Assembly: GCA_963576475.1 (NCBI GenBank)
Contig: OY754971.1
Location: 466,501-530,500 of the forward strand
Direction of reading: 5' to 3'
DNA: 64,000 nt
From: Molanna angustata
Taxonomy: Eukaryota > Arthropoda > Insecta > Trichoptera > Molannidae
Part shown: piece by piece, positions 44,669-54,658 of the stretch
Numbering within the stretch: position 1 is the first letter of the stretch
Layout: every line of letters begins with the position of its first letter
Made by a program: the position numbers and the translations under genes
Notes under the pieces: model-generated
Told to the model about the DNA's origin: nothing
Database searches by the model: none
Seen by the model: the letters and a program-made list of their open reading frames with translations, nothing else

Positions 44669-45546
44669 ATAGTATATCAGCTGAACTTATAAAATATGGC
44701 GGCGAGCAGACGTTGGAGTGGTGCCACTCTCTTTTCAACTTGTGTTGGGAAGCAGGACGCACTCCTGCGGACTGGAGAAATGCAGTCGTGGTACCTTTGT
44801 ATAAAGGAAAAGGATCGAAACTCGACTGCAAAAACTATAGAGCCATAAGTTTGTTAAGCTCAGTTGGTAAAATGTACGCAAGGATCCTGGATCAAAGAGT
44901 ACGAAAGGTTACTGAATGCAAGATATGGGATGTCCAAGGAGCGTTTGTGGGCGGCAGAGGATGTATAGACCAAATTTTTTCTCTACGAATGGTCACAGAG
45001 AAGGTTCTGGATAAAAACCAGAAATCGTTCTGTGCCTTTATAGACCTAGAAAAGGCCTATGATAAAGTTGTTAGAGAAAAACTATGGGATATACTATCAA
45101 CGTATGGAGTGAAGAGTAAGCTGATACGCGCAATAGCGTCATTATATGAGAACATCGAAGCATGTGTTCGTGTCAACGACACAGTAACATCGTGGTTCTC
45201 GATAAATAATGGCGTTAGACAGGGATGCGTGCTGTATCCATGGCTCTTCAACCTGTACATTGACTTCTGTATAAGAGCCCTTAAGGATGAAAGCAAGGGT
45301 CTGAAACTGAGTAATGTAATAGTGCGTGATTTGATGTATGCAGATGACAAAGTACTGTTAGCTGAAAGTATGGAAGAGTTACAGTATCTTGTAAGCATGG
45401 TATATGAAGGATGCATAGAGAACGGTCTGAGAATGAATGCCAGCAAATCAAAGGTAATGTTCTTTGAAAAGAGTGAAAGCAGAACAGCGTGTAAAATAAG
45501 AGTACAGAATGAATTGGCTCGAGCAAGTCGACAAGAAAGATATCAT
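44668..45546 (+). pseudogene. LINE reverse-transcriptase domain
   Basis: Reads YDSISAELIKYGGEQTLEWC, WRNAVVVPLYKGKGSKLDC, NYRAISLLSSVGKMYARIL, FCAFIDLEKAYDKVVREKLW, GVRQGCVLYPWLFNLYID, LMYADDKVLLAE and NASKSKVMFFEKSE. All RT blocks are present with YADD intact. After CKIRV the normal thumb/tail (about 100 residues, kept in the 37145 copy) is deleted and the frame shifts. Confidence 0.85.
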
Positions 45547-45830
45547 TAATAGAATGAAAGTGAACACACTGAGATGGTTTGGCCACATGGGTAGAATGAA
45601 TGAGGTACGCCTGACGAAGAAAATATACAATGCGGATAGGATTGGATTGAGAGGCCGGGGCCGCCCAAGAAAGGGATGGCACGACCATGTGAACGATATT
45701 CTGAAAGACGGAAATGTTAGAAGCATGTACAATAGATGAACATGTATGAGACGATGCATGAATGTTGACGAGGCGATGAATGTGTGCCAGGATAGAAAGA
45801 TATGACGTTCGGTTCTCTCAGCCTACCCCG
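45509..45830 (+). pseudogene. LINE C-terminal tail
   Basis: In a new frame: MKVNTLRWFGHMGRMNEVRL, TKKIYNADRIGLRGRGRPRK, GWHDHVNDILKDG, then CMRRCMNVDEAMNVCQDRKI and LSAYP. This is the conserved end of the same ORF. It is joined to the RT segment through a small internal deletion near 45505. Confidence 0.75.
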
Positions 45831-46164
45831 TAAGGGACATGGCGTGATGGTATGTATGTATGTATAGTTTGGTACTTACGTATTCTTCAATTATACATAC
45901 TATCGCCATCGACAGTTGGATCTCATGTGTTACATGCAACTAGTGTTATTAAAATGTTCCCAACTGATGGTATACCTGCATATATGTAGGTACATTATTT
46001 AATGTGTAGTAGTTTTGTAGTTTTGTGATGTTGTATTATACACGTGTATATAGATATAGTCAAGTTAGTAGACAATTATTATACTTTTAATATCGTATTT
46101 GTGAGTAATATCATATCATGTTGTTAAGAAAAAACTAAAATATAATAAAAAACTGTTGGTTTTC

Positions 46165-46411
<247 letters not shown>

Positions 46412-46542
46412 ATAACCCACATTGATTATATTATGGAAAAAACATTCAAGTAGCTGGGTTGTAAATTGAGAATATCTAAACATTTTCAATCTACTGTCAA
46501 TTTAAAATTGTTTTATTTTACTCATGTAAATTGTAAAGGTAT

Positions 46543-46574
46543 GTACCTAACCTAACCTAACCTAACCTAACCTA
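46543..46574. repeat. Interstitial telomere-type repeat
   Basis: ACCTAACCTAACCTAACCTA and one more unit: five to six copies of CCTAA, the complement of the insect telomere unit TTAGG. Flanked by unique sequence. Confidence 0.85.
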
Positions 46575-46597
46575 TGTAGAAAGATCAAAACAAATTT

Positions 46598-46800
46598 TTG
46601 AAACACCTTGTTTTCAAATGCCACCTTGCCTTTGATGTTAGAATCCTTTCCACTTGTCATCATAAAATAACAACATTAGAAAATAGATGTACCATTGCAG
46701 ACATGACATGTCTACATATCTACACATTATTGATGGAGCCGTTGACTCTGAGTCTTCCCATTAATTGTCCCTTTCGTAGTACGAGAACGAATCAACTTTT
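46598..46800 (+). pseudogene. LINE tail remnant
   Basis: The open frame has LENRCTIADMTCLHIYTLLM and PFRSTRTNQLLDY, similar to the R...ADM..LY.LL tail after the RT of CR1/Jockey LINEs. No other coding part. Confidence 0.5.
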
Positions 46801-47185
46801 AGATTACCTCTCTGCAGAACTAACTATGTCCAATATTCAATCATCCAAAGGGCATGTAACATTTATAATGTTTTTTTAGGAATCTTCTATTATATTGAAT
46901 ACGTCTCCCTCCACAATCTGTACGTGGTCGTGGCCGCTTAGCATGTGCGCGTATTGCCAGTAAAATAATTTTACCCAATTTTATTTTACGCATTCTAAAT
47001 ATTTCTCCAATATAAAAAATAAATTGAATCGAAAAAGTACAAAATTATCGTTTAAAATGTATTTTAAATATCAATTGACAATATTATTGTTCAAAAAGGA
47101 ATTTTAAACATCAATTTTATCAAACGTTATTAATAAATCTGCGGAATACGTATTTAAATTATGGCACCATTCTGTACGAACTCTC

Positions 47186-48150
47186 TATGGCCCAGTATTT
47201 CAGTCGGCCCTTAGGAGTTTAACTCAAGTTTAACAAAAATATTGCGTATTTCAGTACCAAATCTTCCCTCAAATACGTCACTAAACCACAAATATTTAAC
47301 TCAACGTTTCTGGCGGATTGCGTGTCTTAATCTTGAGTTAAGTATTGTTTCTAGTCTTTTTCGCCAGGTGGCGTACTAATCGCCGCACGCTTTAATGTTT
47401 TATTTCATTTTATACTACAAATAACTATGCATAATAATTATAATCATGATTTATTTTTGATGTTAAAATAAAAGACTTGATATAGAAGTGGTTCATGTAT
47501 TTAATATTTATTTTCTTTTTTACATAATTATATTGTATTGCCTGACAACAAACGAAATAAACTGTCAGCCATAATGAAACGTCAGGCACGCAACTTTATT
47601 TTTGCGATGTTTTTTCATCCCACTTTTTAAATTGATCCATCCTGTTTCTATATATATAATGTGTATTCTTAAATTTTCTACATAAGACACTTTACCATTA
47701 TCACTTAGTTCCATATCTATCTGTAAAATGTACATACATTTTGCATTGAAGTACTACGTACGTAGTACATATTCTTCAATCACATTTTTTCACTACAATG
47801 TTTGATTTTAATTAAAAAAAACATCGATCTGTATAATAAATTGAAAAAGTAACATGCTGTGTAATGAAACAAATAAAATAATGTGTTGTTATAACAATAA
47901 AATAATATTAGTCACAGCTTCGCGTCACGTATCATTTAAGGTTATTACAATTTGACTTGAATTTGACAGATGCGTTATAGACAATAACCATAGAAAACGT
48001 AAAATATATCTATAGTTGAAGATTACGTAACTGACGTTTCATTTTGCACTGAAATACGCGAATGAAATTTAATCTTCCCTAAACTTTTAACTTGGATTAC
48101 TAAATCCAACGATTTAAGGGCCAACTGATATCTCGGGCCTATGGAACGCG
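47186..48150. mobile_element. Inverted-repeat element next to the Helitron
   Basis: The left arm (TATGGCCC, ATTTCAGTCGGCCCTTA, AACTCAAGTTTAA, GCGTATTTCAGT, AATCTTCCCT, ACGTC) is matched in inverted order at 48150-48030 (ATAGGCCC, ATCAGTTGGCCCTTA, AATCCAAGTTAA, GGGAAGATT, GCGTATTTCAGT, ACGTC). The arms are about 100 bp and imperfect. No transposase. The space between has no recognisable gene. Confidence 0.55.
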
Positions 48151-48289
48151 TTAAAACAATCTAATCTATGGCTTTGACGTGAGTTTAAAAGTCATATTTT
48201 AACTTTGATCGTTCAAAATATTTATTTTTAACATCATTATCTAATTATTTGGTGTTATTTTGTTTGTTGCAGGTTTTTACCGAAACTCC

Positions 48290-51200
48290 ATGGATACTTA
48301 CAATCAAAACAATCAAGAGATGGATGAGCGAGATATGACGGAACAGCTAGATCTGGATGAGCGAGATATGACAGAACAGCGAACAGCTAGGCGAAGAGTG
48401 ACACAAGAGCTACGAGATCGTCGAAATGCTAGACGAAGAGTGGAAAATATAACGCAAGAACAACGAGATCGTAGGAATGCAAGAGAACGTGTGGAAAATA
48501 TGACACAAGAACAGCGAAATCGTAGGAATGCTAGACGAAGAGTGGAAAATATGACGCAAGAACAACGAGAACGTAGGAATACGAGGGAGCGTGTGGAAAA
48601 TATAACACAAGAACAGCGAGATCGTAGGAATTCTAGGCGAAGAGTGGAAAATGTTATGCAAGAGCAGCGAGATAGAAGTATGAATGCAGGCAGAAGAAAT
48701 TCTGTCACTTATTTTAAGTGTGCAATTATTAATACACCTCATAATTTTCTTCCAGATCAGCATGATATGGGTCGCATGGACAAGCTGTGTACAGTGGAGA
48801 ATTGCAGAGCGGTTCATTTTAATGCTGAAAAGGGCAAACTATTACATAGTTGTTGCCACAGTGGCAAAGTGTCACCTCAAGTACTGTCAACATATCCGGA
48901 AGAATTGAAAGCATTATTGTTAGGAAGCTGCAATGAATCCAAAAATTTTAGAGAATTTATTCGTCAATACAATAGTGCTAATGCTTTTGCATCCTTTGGC
49001 GCTCAGATTGCAGACGTACCTGGTACCGGACCATACTGTTTGAAAATTTCAGGTGAAGTATATCATAGAACTTCAAGAAGTATGCAGATTGACGGAGAAA
49101 CTCCATCTTATGCACAGCTGTATGTTTATGATGCCGATGAAGCTGTAAGGGTACGTATGAGACACCCATCAAATGCAAGGTGTCAACAAAATATTATGTT
49201 TACGATTGATAATGTCATTCGTCGTGTAAGTCCGTATGCTCTCCAGTATAAAAGGTTAAAAGAAGCTGTAGAAGAAGAAGAAGCTCGAGTTGCAATTAAT
49301 GGCGGCCCAATGAGAGATGTTAGACTCCTATTCACACGGTCAGAAGCAGATGATCAAAGAAGGTATAATGCTCCATCTCACAATAGTGACATTGCCATTG
49401 TATATGTCGCAGATCATGAAGGTCAGATACCATTTGATGTAGATGTAGCTGTTCACCCAAGAAATATTGAAGGCCTCCAGCGCATAAATATGTTATCAAA
49501 ACATCTGGACCCCATGGTTTTTCCATTGTTATTTCCCTCAGGCGAGTATGGATGGACGACTGGTATTCAGCATCATCCAAATTTTCAAACAAATCGTCGT
49601 CAATCTGTAACAACTATGCAATTTTATTCGAGTAAAATAGCAGTACGTAGGGAGGTCTTCAATCCAATACATTTTGCTGGCAAGCTTTTCCAACAATATA
49701 TAATTCATGCATACATAGTTTGTGAATCACTTCGTTTAAAGTACATAAGAGAAAATCAACAACATTTGAGAGTTGAATGCTACCAGGGTCTACAGGATTA
49801 TGTACAGAATTTGGCTATTGAAAGTGGACGAGCAGGTAATATAATAATTCTTCCTTCTACATTTATTGGTGGGCCACGTCATATGAATAAACTTTACCAA
49901 GACTCTATGGCTATGGTTAGAAAATTTGGTCGTCCAGATTTGTTCATCACTTTTACCTGTAACCCAAAGTGGCCAGAAATCCAGAATGAATTATTACCAA
50001 ATCAAACTACATCGGATAGGCCTGATTTAGTGGCCCGGGTTTTTCAGTTAAAAGTGGAAGAGTTTATAAGAGATATGACTGAAAAACATATATTTGGTAA
50101 AGTGTTGTGTTGGGTTTATGTTATAGAAGAGCAGAAACGAGGTCTTCCCCATCTTCATGGAGTATTTACGTTGTGTGAGCAGGACAAATTTCGCACAACT
50201 TCAGATATTGACACAGTTGTGAGTGCTGAATTACCCGATCGAAGTTTTCATGGTTTGTATGACATAATTTTGAAACATAATATTCATGGACCTTGCGGTA
50301 TACTAAATCCAAATTCAGTGTGTATGGTTGATGGTAAGTGTTCTAAAAAATTTCCAAAGAATTTCAGAGATGACACCAATAATAATGTAGGAGGGTATCC
50401 AGAATATCGGAGACGCGATAATTTTTCTGGTAATCATATTGTTCGAGGAATACGTATTGATAATCGTTTTGTCGTTCCATATAATCCTTATCTTAGTCAA
50501 AAATATAATGCTCACATTAATGTAGAAATTTGTTCTTCGGTTCTTAGTATTAAGTATATTCATAAATATATATCAAAAGGGTTTGATTGTGCCCGGATAC
50601 AAATACATCAAAATGTTGAACGCAATGAGACTCTGGTATATGATGAAATATGTGAGTATATTAACTGTCGATATGTAAGCGCACCAGAAGCTGCATGGAG
50701 AATCATGGAAAATCCAATATATGGTCATTCTCATGCTATTTTGCTTTTGTCAGTACATTTGCCTAATGGTCAGCCTATATATTTTTCAGAAGGACGAGAA
50801 GAAGAAGCTCTTAGAGCAGCAACCTCAAGAAACACAACTTTAACTGCGTGGTTCCAACTTAACCTAGAAGACACCGATGCACGCACAATCAAGTATCAAG
50901 ATATACCAAATTTTTATGTGTTTTCAGTTAATAAGAAATGGACTAAGAGACAACGTGGTGGCGATAAGATTATTGGGCGCCTTGCATCAGTTTCTCCCAG
51001 AAACGTAGAATTATATCATCTAAGGCTTATTCTTTTACAGGTGACTGGCGCTACATCATATGAATCATTGCGGACTGTAGGTGGTAATTTACTGCCCACA
51101 TTTCGTGATGCAGCTCGAGAACTAGGACTAATCCACGACAACAGGGAATGGCATAATTGCATGGCAGAAGCGTCATCATATATGATGCCTAGAGCTCTTC

Positions 51201-52885
51201 GAGATTTATTTGTATTATTAATGATTCATTGTCTCCCAACAGATCCATTGGAGCTGTGGAATGATTTCAAGAGTTTAATGTCTGAAGATTTTGTCCAGCG
51301 AGGAGCTATAGAAGAAGTTGCTGTTAATTGTTCACTTCTGTACATACAAAACGCACTAATGAAAGAAAATTCTTCTTGCAGTTTACAAGGGTTGCCGGAA
51401 CCAGATAGCAGCAGTGATTTTCATGAAATTGAAGATTTAAATTTTATGTTAGAGTTTTCTTTAGGTGCTGAAATGGCGAATAAGCTTAATGATGAACAAC
51501 GCAATGCATTCGAAGTTATTTCTTCCAAAGTATTTTCAGAAGAACGTGATGGAAATAGATGTTTTTTCATCGATGGTCCTGGTGGAACAGGTAAAACTTT
51601 CCTATACAAGACTCTTATACATACTTTAAGAGGAAGAGGAAAGAAAGTTTTATCCGTTGCTTGGACAGGAATTGCAGCTATTTTACTTCCAGGTGGAGTG
51701 ACGTGTCACACAGCTTTTAATTTACCTCTTGATTTACAGGATAATACTACTTGCAGAATTACCTCAAAGAACCGTAAAATTATAAAAGATGCTGACGTTA
51801 TCATTTGGGATGAAGCACCGATGGCTCCCGTAGTAGCCTTAGATATTATTGAACGTACTATTCGCGATATAATGGGTAATGATTATATTTTTGGTAATAA
51901 AGTTATTGTTTTAGGTGGAGATTTTAGACAGATTCTTCCAGTTTGTCGTAGAGCCTCTCGAGGTCAATTAGTTGCAATGTCCATTAAAAATAGTAAACAT
52001 TGGAGAAAATTTATTACCTTCCATTTAAAAACCAATATAAGAGCTTTAGAAGGGGAAAGCATATTTTCACAGTGGCTTTTAGATTTAGGTAATGGACAGC
52101 TTCCTTCTGTTGCAGGAAAGCAAGAGTCATCGGTGCTTATCCCAAATGATAGTGTTTGTCAAAATGTTATTCAAAGCATATACAATGAAAGTCATTCAGT
52201 TTCAGATGTACCAATAATGTGTAAACGAGCAATATTATGCCCTAAAAATGATCATGCTCGAATGGTTAATGAAGATGTACTGGGAAGGCTACAAGGTACA
52301 ATGCATACATACCATTCTTTAGACTATATTATTAATGACAATGGTCAATTAGATGTAAATGAGCAAGTTAATTATCCAGTAGAATTTTTAAACAGTATAA
52401 ATCCAAATGGTTTTCCGTTACACTCTTTAAATCTTAAAATTGGAGCAATCATAATCCTTCTCAGAAATTTATCTATCGGAGATGGCCTTTGTAATGGAAC
52501 AAGAATGGTTGTAAAACATATGAGTACTAATATTATACAAGCAGAAATTGTAACAGGTGAAAAACAGGGAACGATACATTTCATTCCTCGCATTTGTTTA
52601 AATACAACATCTGATAAAACAATACCTTTTAATATGTGTAGAAAACAGTTTCCTATTAAATTAGCATATTGTATGACCTTGAATAAGTCACAAGGACAAA
52701 CTTTTGATCGCGTTGGACTTCTACTGCCAGAACCAGTATTTACTCATGGACAATTATATGTCGGGTGTTCCAGGATACGCTCACAATCTGCATTAAAAGT
52801 ACAAATTATAGAAGGTTCAAAACAAGGAATTATTTCAAATGGATGTTATACAGAAAATATTGTATTTAAAGAGATTTTAAATTGA
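48290..52885 (+). CDS. Helitron Rep-helicase, intact
   Basis: An open frame of about 1530 codons from the ATG at 48290. It extends back to 48260 without ATG; a TTTGTTTGTTGCAG acceptor-like site lies at 48259-48272. The N-terminus has about seven charged repeats (RRVENMTQEQRDRRNA). A Helitron-like N-terminal region follows, then the HUH endonuclease (FITFTCNPKWPEI, RGLPHLHGVF) and the two-tyrosine segment (IKYIHKYISKGFD). A PIF1-type helicase follows: Walker A DGPGGTGKTF (about 51573-51602), Walker B VIIWDEAPM, GGDFRQILPV, NKSQGQTFDRVG, YVGCSRIRS. It would nick, unwind and roll the element. All catalytic motifs look intact. No stops. Confidence 0.95.
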   Translation: MDTYNQNNQEMDERDMTEQLDLDERDMTEQRTARRRVTQELRDRRNARRRVENITQEQRDRRNARERVENMTQEQRNRRNARRRVENMTQEQRERRNTRERVENITQEQRDRRNSRRRVENVMQEQRDRSMNAGRRNSVTYFKCAIINTPHNFLPDQHDMGRMDKLCTVENCRAVHFNAEKGKLLHSCCHSGKVSPQVLSTYPEELKALLLGSCNESKNFREFIRQYNSANAFASFGAQIADVPGTGPYCLKISGEVYHRTSRSMQIDGETPSYAQLYVYDADEAVRVRMRHPSNARCQQNIMFTIDNVIRRVSPYALQYKRLKEAVEEEEARVAINGGPMRDVRLLFTRSEADDQRRYNAPSHNSDIAIVYVADHEGQIPFDVDVAVHPRNIEGLQRINMLSKHLDPMVFPLLFPSGEYGWTTGIQHHPNFQTNRRQSVTTMQFYSSKIAVRREVFNPIHFAGKLFQQYIIHAYIVCESLRLKYIRENQQHLRVECYQGLQDYVQNLAIESGRAGNIIILPSTFIGGPRHMNKLYQDSMAMVRKFGRPDLFITFTCNPKWPEIQNELLPNQTTSDRPDLVARVFQLKVEEFIRDMTEKHIFGKVLCWVYVIEEQKRGLPHLHGVFTLCEQDKFRTTSDIDTVVSAELPDRSFHGLYDIILKHNIHGPCGILNPNSVCMVDGKCSKKFPKNFRDDTNNNVGGYPEYRRRDNFSGNHIVRGIRIDNRFVVPYNPYLSQKYNAHINVEICSSVLSIKYIHKYISKGFDCARIQIHQNVERNETLVYDEICEYINCRYVSAPEAAWRIMENPIYGHSHAILLLSVHLPNGQPIYFSEGREEEALRAATSRNTTLTAWFQLNLEDTDARTIKYQDIPNFYVFSVNKKWTKRQRGGDKIIGRLASVSPRNVELYHLRLILLQVTGATSYESLRTVGGNLLPTFRDAARELGLIHDNREWHNCMAEASSYMMPRALRDLFVLLMIHCLPTDPLELWNDFKSLMSEDFVQRGAIEEVAVNCSLLYIQNALMKENSSCSLQGLPEPDSSSDFHEIEDLNFMLEFSLGAEMANKLNDEQRNAFEVISSKVFSEERDGNRCFFIDGPGGTGKTFLYKTLIHTLRGRGKKVLSVAWTGIAAILLPGGVTCHTAFNLPLDLQDNTTCRITSKNRKIIKDADVIIWDEAPMAPVVALDIIERTIRDIMGNDYIFGNKVIVLGGDFRQILPVCRRASRGQLVAMSIKNSKHWRKFITFHLKTNIRALEGESIFSQWLLDLGNGQLPSVAGKQESSVLIPNDSVCQNVIQSIYNESHSVSDVPIMCKRAILCPKNDHARMVNEDVLGRLQGTMHTYHSLDYIINDNGQLDVNEQVNYPVEFLNSINPNGFPLHSLNLKIGAIIILLRNLSIGDGLCNGTRMVVKHMSTNIIQAEIVTGEKQGTIHFIPRICLNTTSDKTIPFNMCRKQFPIKLAYCMTLNKSQGQTFDRVGLLLPEPVFTHGQLYVGCSRIRSQSALKVQIIEGSKQGIISNGCYTENIVFKEILN

Positions 52886-52984
52886 TTTATACACATTTTG
52901 TACTCTCATATGTATGCTTTGAACAACATTTTGACAAATAAGTATGTACATTTTTACTGATGCCATATTCAAATTTATTTATTT

Positions 52985-53186
52985 AGAAAATTTTTTTTGT
53001 ATAAAACACTTTTTCATTATCTGCGAGGAATAGGAAAAAAAATTAACTGTTGCATGGACAGGAAACATTGTTTACAAGGAAATATTATGATCTGTTTTTT
53101 TCTCACTAAAATTATATTTTTGAAGTTTATCAGTTTTCTTTGTCTGTTCTTTCTGATAATACTAATAGAACAGACGGATTTTTGAA
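52985..53186 (+). pseudogene. Internally deleted Helitron helicase scrap
   Basis: KTLFHYLRGIGKKINCCMD resembles the full copy's KTLIHTLRGRGKKVLSVAW. It is fused directly to the C-terminal VYKEIL-type end plus 3' sequence (53064-53186). About 700 residues of helicase are therefore missing between the two pieces. Confidence 0.7.
53064..53186. repeat. 123-bp direct repeat, copy 1
   Basis: CATTGTTTACAAGGAAATAT to CAGACGGATTTTTGAAAT. Same as 53526-53648 with one difference seen (GATCTG versus GATATG). Confidence 0.92.
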
Positions 53187-53550
53187 ATAAAATAATATTC
53201 ATATAGAAGTCATAACTGGAGAAAAGCAAGGGACTCCACACTTTATTCCTAGAATTTGTCTAAATACCTCTTCTGATGTGTCAATTCCATTTAATATGTG
53301 TCGTAAACAGTTTACAGTTAAATTAGCTTTTGCTATTACAATAAATAAATCACAGGGACAGACATTTCAACGCGTTGGTTTTTTCCTTCCCGAACCTGTC
53401 ATCACACATGGTCAATTATATGTAGGTTGTTCTAGAGTTTCTTCTCAGAGTGCATTACATGTTCAGATTTTTGAAAGTGCAGAACAGAAGAAAATTAATG
53501 AATCGAATGATATTTACACAAGAAGCATTGTTTACAAGGAAATATTATGA
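53187..53550 (+). pseudogene. Second Helitron helicase C-terminal fragment
   Basis: Codes for IEVITGEKQGTPHFIPRICL, SIPFNMCRKQFTVKLAFAIT, INKSQGQTFQRVGFFLPEPV and YVGCSRVSSQSALHVQ. It is a diverged version of the intact copy's last 110 residues, ending in a stop at 53548-53550. It starts abruptly. Confidence 0.85.
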
Positions 53551-53648
53551 TATGTTTTTTTCTCACTAAAATTATATTTTTGAAGTTTATCAGTTTTCTT
53601 TGTCTGTTCTTTCTGATAATACTAATAGAACAGACGGATTTTTGAAAT
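53526..53648. repeat. 123-bp direct repeat, copy 2
   Basis: Second copy, covering the end of the helicase fragment and its 3' flank. The two copies suggest duplication of a Helitron 3' region. Confidence 0.92.
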
Positions 53649-53649
53649 A

Positions 53650-54200
53650 TCACCTAATAAACATTGTTTTATTTTATTGGTGTACAGAACCATCAGTACA
53701 TAATATATTTACTTAGGTACATACATTAAAAATGTATTCAGATATAAAAATATCTTTTAAGAGTTGTAAAAATATCTTTTTAGTCTTTTAACTGTTGGTT
53801 CTATAAAATCAATAAAATAAAATAAATAAAATAAAATAAGAGTTCTTTTAACTAGGTAAAACTAAATAAGTAGGTAATGTGTTCAACAATTGCTAGAAAA
53901 AATATACCATATTATACTCAAAAACATACCAATATGGAAGACAGTAAAGTTGTTTAAAAATAGAAAATATTTGATAAAATTTCTATATTTCATTTATCAA
54001 CCTAATTTTTTGAAAGAGATATAAGGTGAACATATTTGTGGCGTTATGTTCTCTTTGTTAGAGACATGGTATGTATATGTAATACAAGTATCCTACAATT
54101 TGAGTTCACAAGTTTCATTATTCAACTCCAACCCCGGTTTTAACATACCCTCATTTTACGTTTTCCCTTTTTTTGCGTATAATTTCTACTCATTGTAATA
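53650..54200. other. No gene seen
   Basis: AT-rich. At 54128-54140 CCAACCCCGGTTT is the inverse of AAACCGGGGTTGG inside the GC-rich palindrome next door. That element may therefore once have reached further left. Confidence 0.45.
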
Positions 54201-54204
54201 TAAA

Positions 54205-54389
54205 ACTAGGGGCTCCGCCCCTGGCCGCTTCGCGGCCCGTCCTCGGTTTGCGTGGCGTAAAACAAATGGCGCGTAGCGCCTAAAGAAATGCGCGCAGCGC
54301 ACAAATAAAGGCGCGTAGCGCCAAAAAAAATGGCGCGTAGCGCCAAACCGGGGTTGGGCCGCGAAGCGGCCAGGGGCGGAGCCCCTAGT
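54205..54389. repeat. GC-rich palindromic element made of short hairpins
   Basis: Starts ACTAGGGGCTCCGCCCC and ends GGGGCGGAGCCCCTAGT, a perfect terminal inverted repeat that continues through GGCCGCTTCGCGGCC (54223-54237) and GGCCGCGAAGCGGCC (54357-54371). Each block is itself a hairpin with a 3-nt loop. Between them lie four more of the form GGCGC-GTA-GCGCC or GCGC-GCA-GCGC: 54268-54280, 54289-54301, 54310-54322 and 54332-54344. No coding potential. GC content is far above the surroundings. Confidence 0.9.
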
Positions 54390-54658
54390 GTTATTTTTAA
54401 TTAGAGTAAAATAAAATATAAAAATGCCATTTCAGAGACCCTTGCAGGTTTACGATAACTGATTCCTGCTTTTGAGGAATGACGAATGCCACAACCTTCC
54501 TTTCCCTTTTTTGTCCTTTTTCTTCTTCTGAATTTTGAGTATCTTCTAGTTTTAATATCAATTGTTTTATACCGTGCAGCTCAAAAAAATAATGTAATAT
54601 CCGCATTGTTTACATTGAATTTGTTTGTATGATTGTATGTATGTACATATGTCCGATG

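Larger units (their letters stand above)
43206..45868 (+). mobile_element. RTE-like LINE copy (5'-truncated) interrupted by another LINE
   Basis: Coding blocks at 43206-43702 and 44670-45760 belong to one endonuclease-RT polyprotein. The first ends AKAGKAAGY, the second begins DSISAELIKYGGE, which together form the RT entrance motif GKA.G.D.I..E. The 3' end has LSAYP-type coding, GGGACATGGCGTGATGG and a TATG run (45848-45866). The endonuclease domain is missing. The family is abundant in this window; the clade assignment (RTE-like) is provisional. Confidence 0.75.
42488..45945 (+). mobile_element. TIR element copy 4, split by nested LINEs
   Basis: The left part 42488-43205 starts ATCCAACTGTCGTTTTG and ends near TTTGTGTATAAATATTTATAG. 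The right part 45862-45945 resumes at TATAGTTTGGTACTTACG and ends CATCGACAGTTGGATCTC...AACTAGT. Uninterrupted copy 3 shows the two edges are contiguous in the family (GTGTTTAAGTGTTTATAG followed by TTTGGTACG). The gap is filled by the LINE described next. Confidence 0.75.

Noticed and set aside
45057..45759. Minus-strand frames of over 100 codons
   Set aside because: Antisense to the LINE reverse-transcriptase and tail coding, with no independent similarity.
48313..48817. Serine/arginine-rich minus-strand frames
   Set aside because: Antisense shadows of the Arg-rich repeat at the Helitron N-terminus.
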